Source: a virus. From it: 54,541 bases of DNA. Position numbers and translations under genes: made by a program. The notes beneath the pieces are model-generated. The model was not told where the DNA came from. It ran no database searches and saw only the letters and a program-made list of their open reading frames with translations. The stretch spans positions 1 through 54,541 of the IMG/VR virus record IMGVR_UViG_3300022602_000128. One strand, given 5' to 3'. The first letter of the stretch is position 1. Every line of letters begins with the position of its first letter. Shown in pieces: positions 53,358 through 54,541 of this stretch.

Positions 53358-53974
53358 AACTATTTTTATCCGGAGCACACGGTAGCGGTTGCAGTCTAGT
53401 AAAATCATTATTGACCAATATAAAAGTATTGGCCAATGAAGGCACATGTCATGAATCTTGGAAGATAGCATCAACACAGGCCCATGACTACATTTACTTT
53501 GATCATGTGCCCGATATTGATTTAATAAAGCAACAGTGGCAGTCAGATCAAGTAATATGGCTATGGTTGAATCCAAAAAATGTTGAGTTTGTGTGTAGAA
53601 GAATCGTTTATTTGGATTTTGTATATGCAAACGATCCAGAATGGTTGGCCAAAGATTGGGCATGGACAGTGAGCAAACATAACAGACTTGCGGGCAGTGA
53701 TTGGCCCGCATACAGTAAAAATTTACAAGACTATCCTTTATTTGTACGACAGGAATTATATCAAACAGCCTATGATCGCAGTGCCGATTGGATGCAATCA
53801 AATCCTCAAGCAGATTATTTTATCGATAGTGATGAATTATTTGGAAATGCCCTGCCTAGGACTTTACAAACAGTCGCAGATCAGTTACAATGTACAATAG
53901 ATTTAGAATTTTTAACTAAGTGGAAAACAAAAAATCATGCGATGTACGCAGAATACAAGAAGTTATTTGAATGA
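53354..53974 (+). CDS. P-loop sulfotransferase/kinase-like protein
   Basis: A 206-residue protein that begins MKLFLSGAHGSGCSLVKSLL, a P-loop in which GSGCS is close to both kinase and sulfotransferase (PAPS) binding loops. The middle has an IWLWLNPKNVEFVCRRIVY block and the end is helical. It could transfer sulfate or phosphate to the product of the neighbouring enzymes. The specific family was not recognised. It is connected by ATGA to the radical SAM gene and to the next gene. Confidence 0.55.
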   Translation: MKLFLSGAHGSGCSLVKSLLTNIKVLANEGTCHESWKIASTQAHDYIYFDHVPDIDLIKQQWQSDQVIWLWLNPKNVEFVCRRIVYLDFVYANDPEWLAKDWAWTVSKHNRLAGSDWPAYSKNLQDYPLFVRQELYQTAYDRSADWMQSNPQADYFIDSDELFGNALPRTLQTVADQLQCTIDLEFLTKWKTKNHAMYAEYKKLFE

Positions 53975-54541
53975 GTAAAAGCGATTTCATGGCCAGTGCT
54001 GAATGGATGAAGGAGAACCTTGGTCCTGCACTTTGCTTGGCTAAATGGAAACAAGTAAGTTTACACCTGCCTACGGGACTCAATAACAGTTGTTATCATC
54101 CTCCACTACACGCCATTGATGCTACTGTGTTAAAAACAAATCCTGGGGCATTACATAACACCGAGCATAAAAAGCAACAACGTGTTATGATGCTCAAACA
54201 GGAAAAGCCCAGTGAGTGTAGTTACTGTTGGAATATTGAAAAGCATGGGCAATTAAGTGATAGACATTACCGTAGCGGAGAGAAATGGGCCGCAGAAGAC
54301 TATGACACAATAGCGAACAGTACCGGAGAAGAAGATGATGTTGTCCCAAGTTACGTGGAAGTTAATTTTAATCATGCCTGCAACCTTGCTTGTAGTTATT
54401 GCAGTCCTCAATTCTCTAGTACCTGGCAAGCGGAAGTTGATAAGTGGGGAGGATATCCTACTAGCACTATTCATAACGACCCTAGTCACTTTGTTGGTAG
54501 AAACCGCCCTATACCTGCCAGCCATGACAACCCATATGTAG
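53971..54541 (+). CDS. Second radical SAM (twitch-type) enzyme, partial at the window end
   Basis: 190 codons are open to the end of the window, starting with ATG inside the stop of the preceding gene. The first 110 residues contain CSYCWNIEK (about 73-81), a cysteine site preceding the radical SAM domain. The radical SAM core follows at HACNLACSYCSPQFSSTW (about 127-144; CxxxCxxC). Cysteines before the domain suggest a phage twitch radical SAM protein. The rest lies outside. It is distinct from the enzyme at 52512 and probably acts in the same pathway. Confidence 0.72.
   Translation, partial: MSKSDFMASAEWMKENLGPALCLAKWKQVSLHLPTGLNNSCYHPPLHAIDATVLKTNPGALHNTEHKKQQRVMMLKQEKPSECSYCWNIEKHGQLSDRHYRSGEKWAAEDYDTIANSTGEEDDVVPSYVEVNFNHACNLACSYCSPQFSSTWQAEVDKWGGYPTSTIHNDPSHFVGRNRPIPASHDNPYV

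Noticed and set aside
1-54541. tRNA genes, CRISPR arrays and transposons
   Set aside because: No cloverleaf, spaced direct repeats or transposase-like genes were seen in the window.

Overview
This window is part of the genome of a lytic, contractile-tailed T4-like myophage. The evidence is a run of T4-family proteins: gp20, gp21, gp22 and gp23 (head), gp46/gp47 (recombination nuclease), gp55 (late sigma factor), and gp53, gp5, gp25, gp6 and gp7 (baseplate), with NATAAATA late promoters. The short coat protein, greatly enlarged gp6 and gp7, and a 2OG-Fe(II) oxygenase in the fibre region look like the aquatic T4-like phages (cyanophage/pelagiphage style) rather than enteric T4. The host cannot be read from the window. 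No tRNA, CRISPR array, IS element or integrase was seen.

Layout. (1) 1-9839, minus strand: tape-measure-like protein, GIY-YIG endonuclease, portal, small conserved protein, acidic disordered prohead protein, protease, scaffold and major capsid protein, closed by a UUCG-loop terminator at 138-163. (2) 9840-10977, plus strand: divergent late promoters and a gp26 (T4_baseplate family) gene. A U UUU UUC heptamer followed by a 12-bp helix appears to feed it by -1 frameshifting into a small gp51/chaperone-like ORF. (3) 10978-11469: about 490 bases with no convincing gene but many nested hairpins, a candidate large structured RNA. (4) 11470-15657, minus strand: a second GIY-YIG protein, gp46, gp47 and gp55. 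(5) 15770-39174, plus strand: the baseplate cluster, ending in a 4173-residue gp7-like protein that contains an FG-GAP-type propeller. (6) 39200-48382, plus strand: fibre and adhesin genes, with a dioxygenase gene apparently lodged inside a glycine-rich adhesin gene. (7) 48429-54541, plus strand: nine tightly overlapping genes (glycosyltransferase-like proteins, two radical SAM enzymes, a P-loop sulfotransferase/kinase-like protein, unknowns) behind a near-consensus sigma70 promoter. The last gene runs off the window.

How it fits together. The head and tail-length genes and the baseplate genes carry late promoters read by gp55, which is itself encoded here. The tape measure and its probable chaperone are divergently transcribed from interlocked late promoters. 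The surface-chemistry genes at the right end have host-type promoters, so they may be made early and act on host envelope glycans or on the fibres.

Most notable: the predicted -1 frameshift, the ornate RNA candidate, the split adhesin with its inserted 2OG oxygenase, and the glycosyltransferase/radical-SAM cassette.
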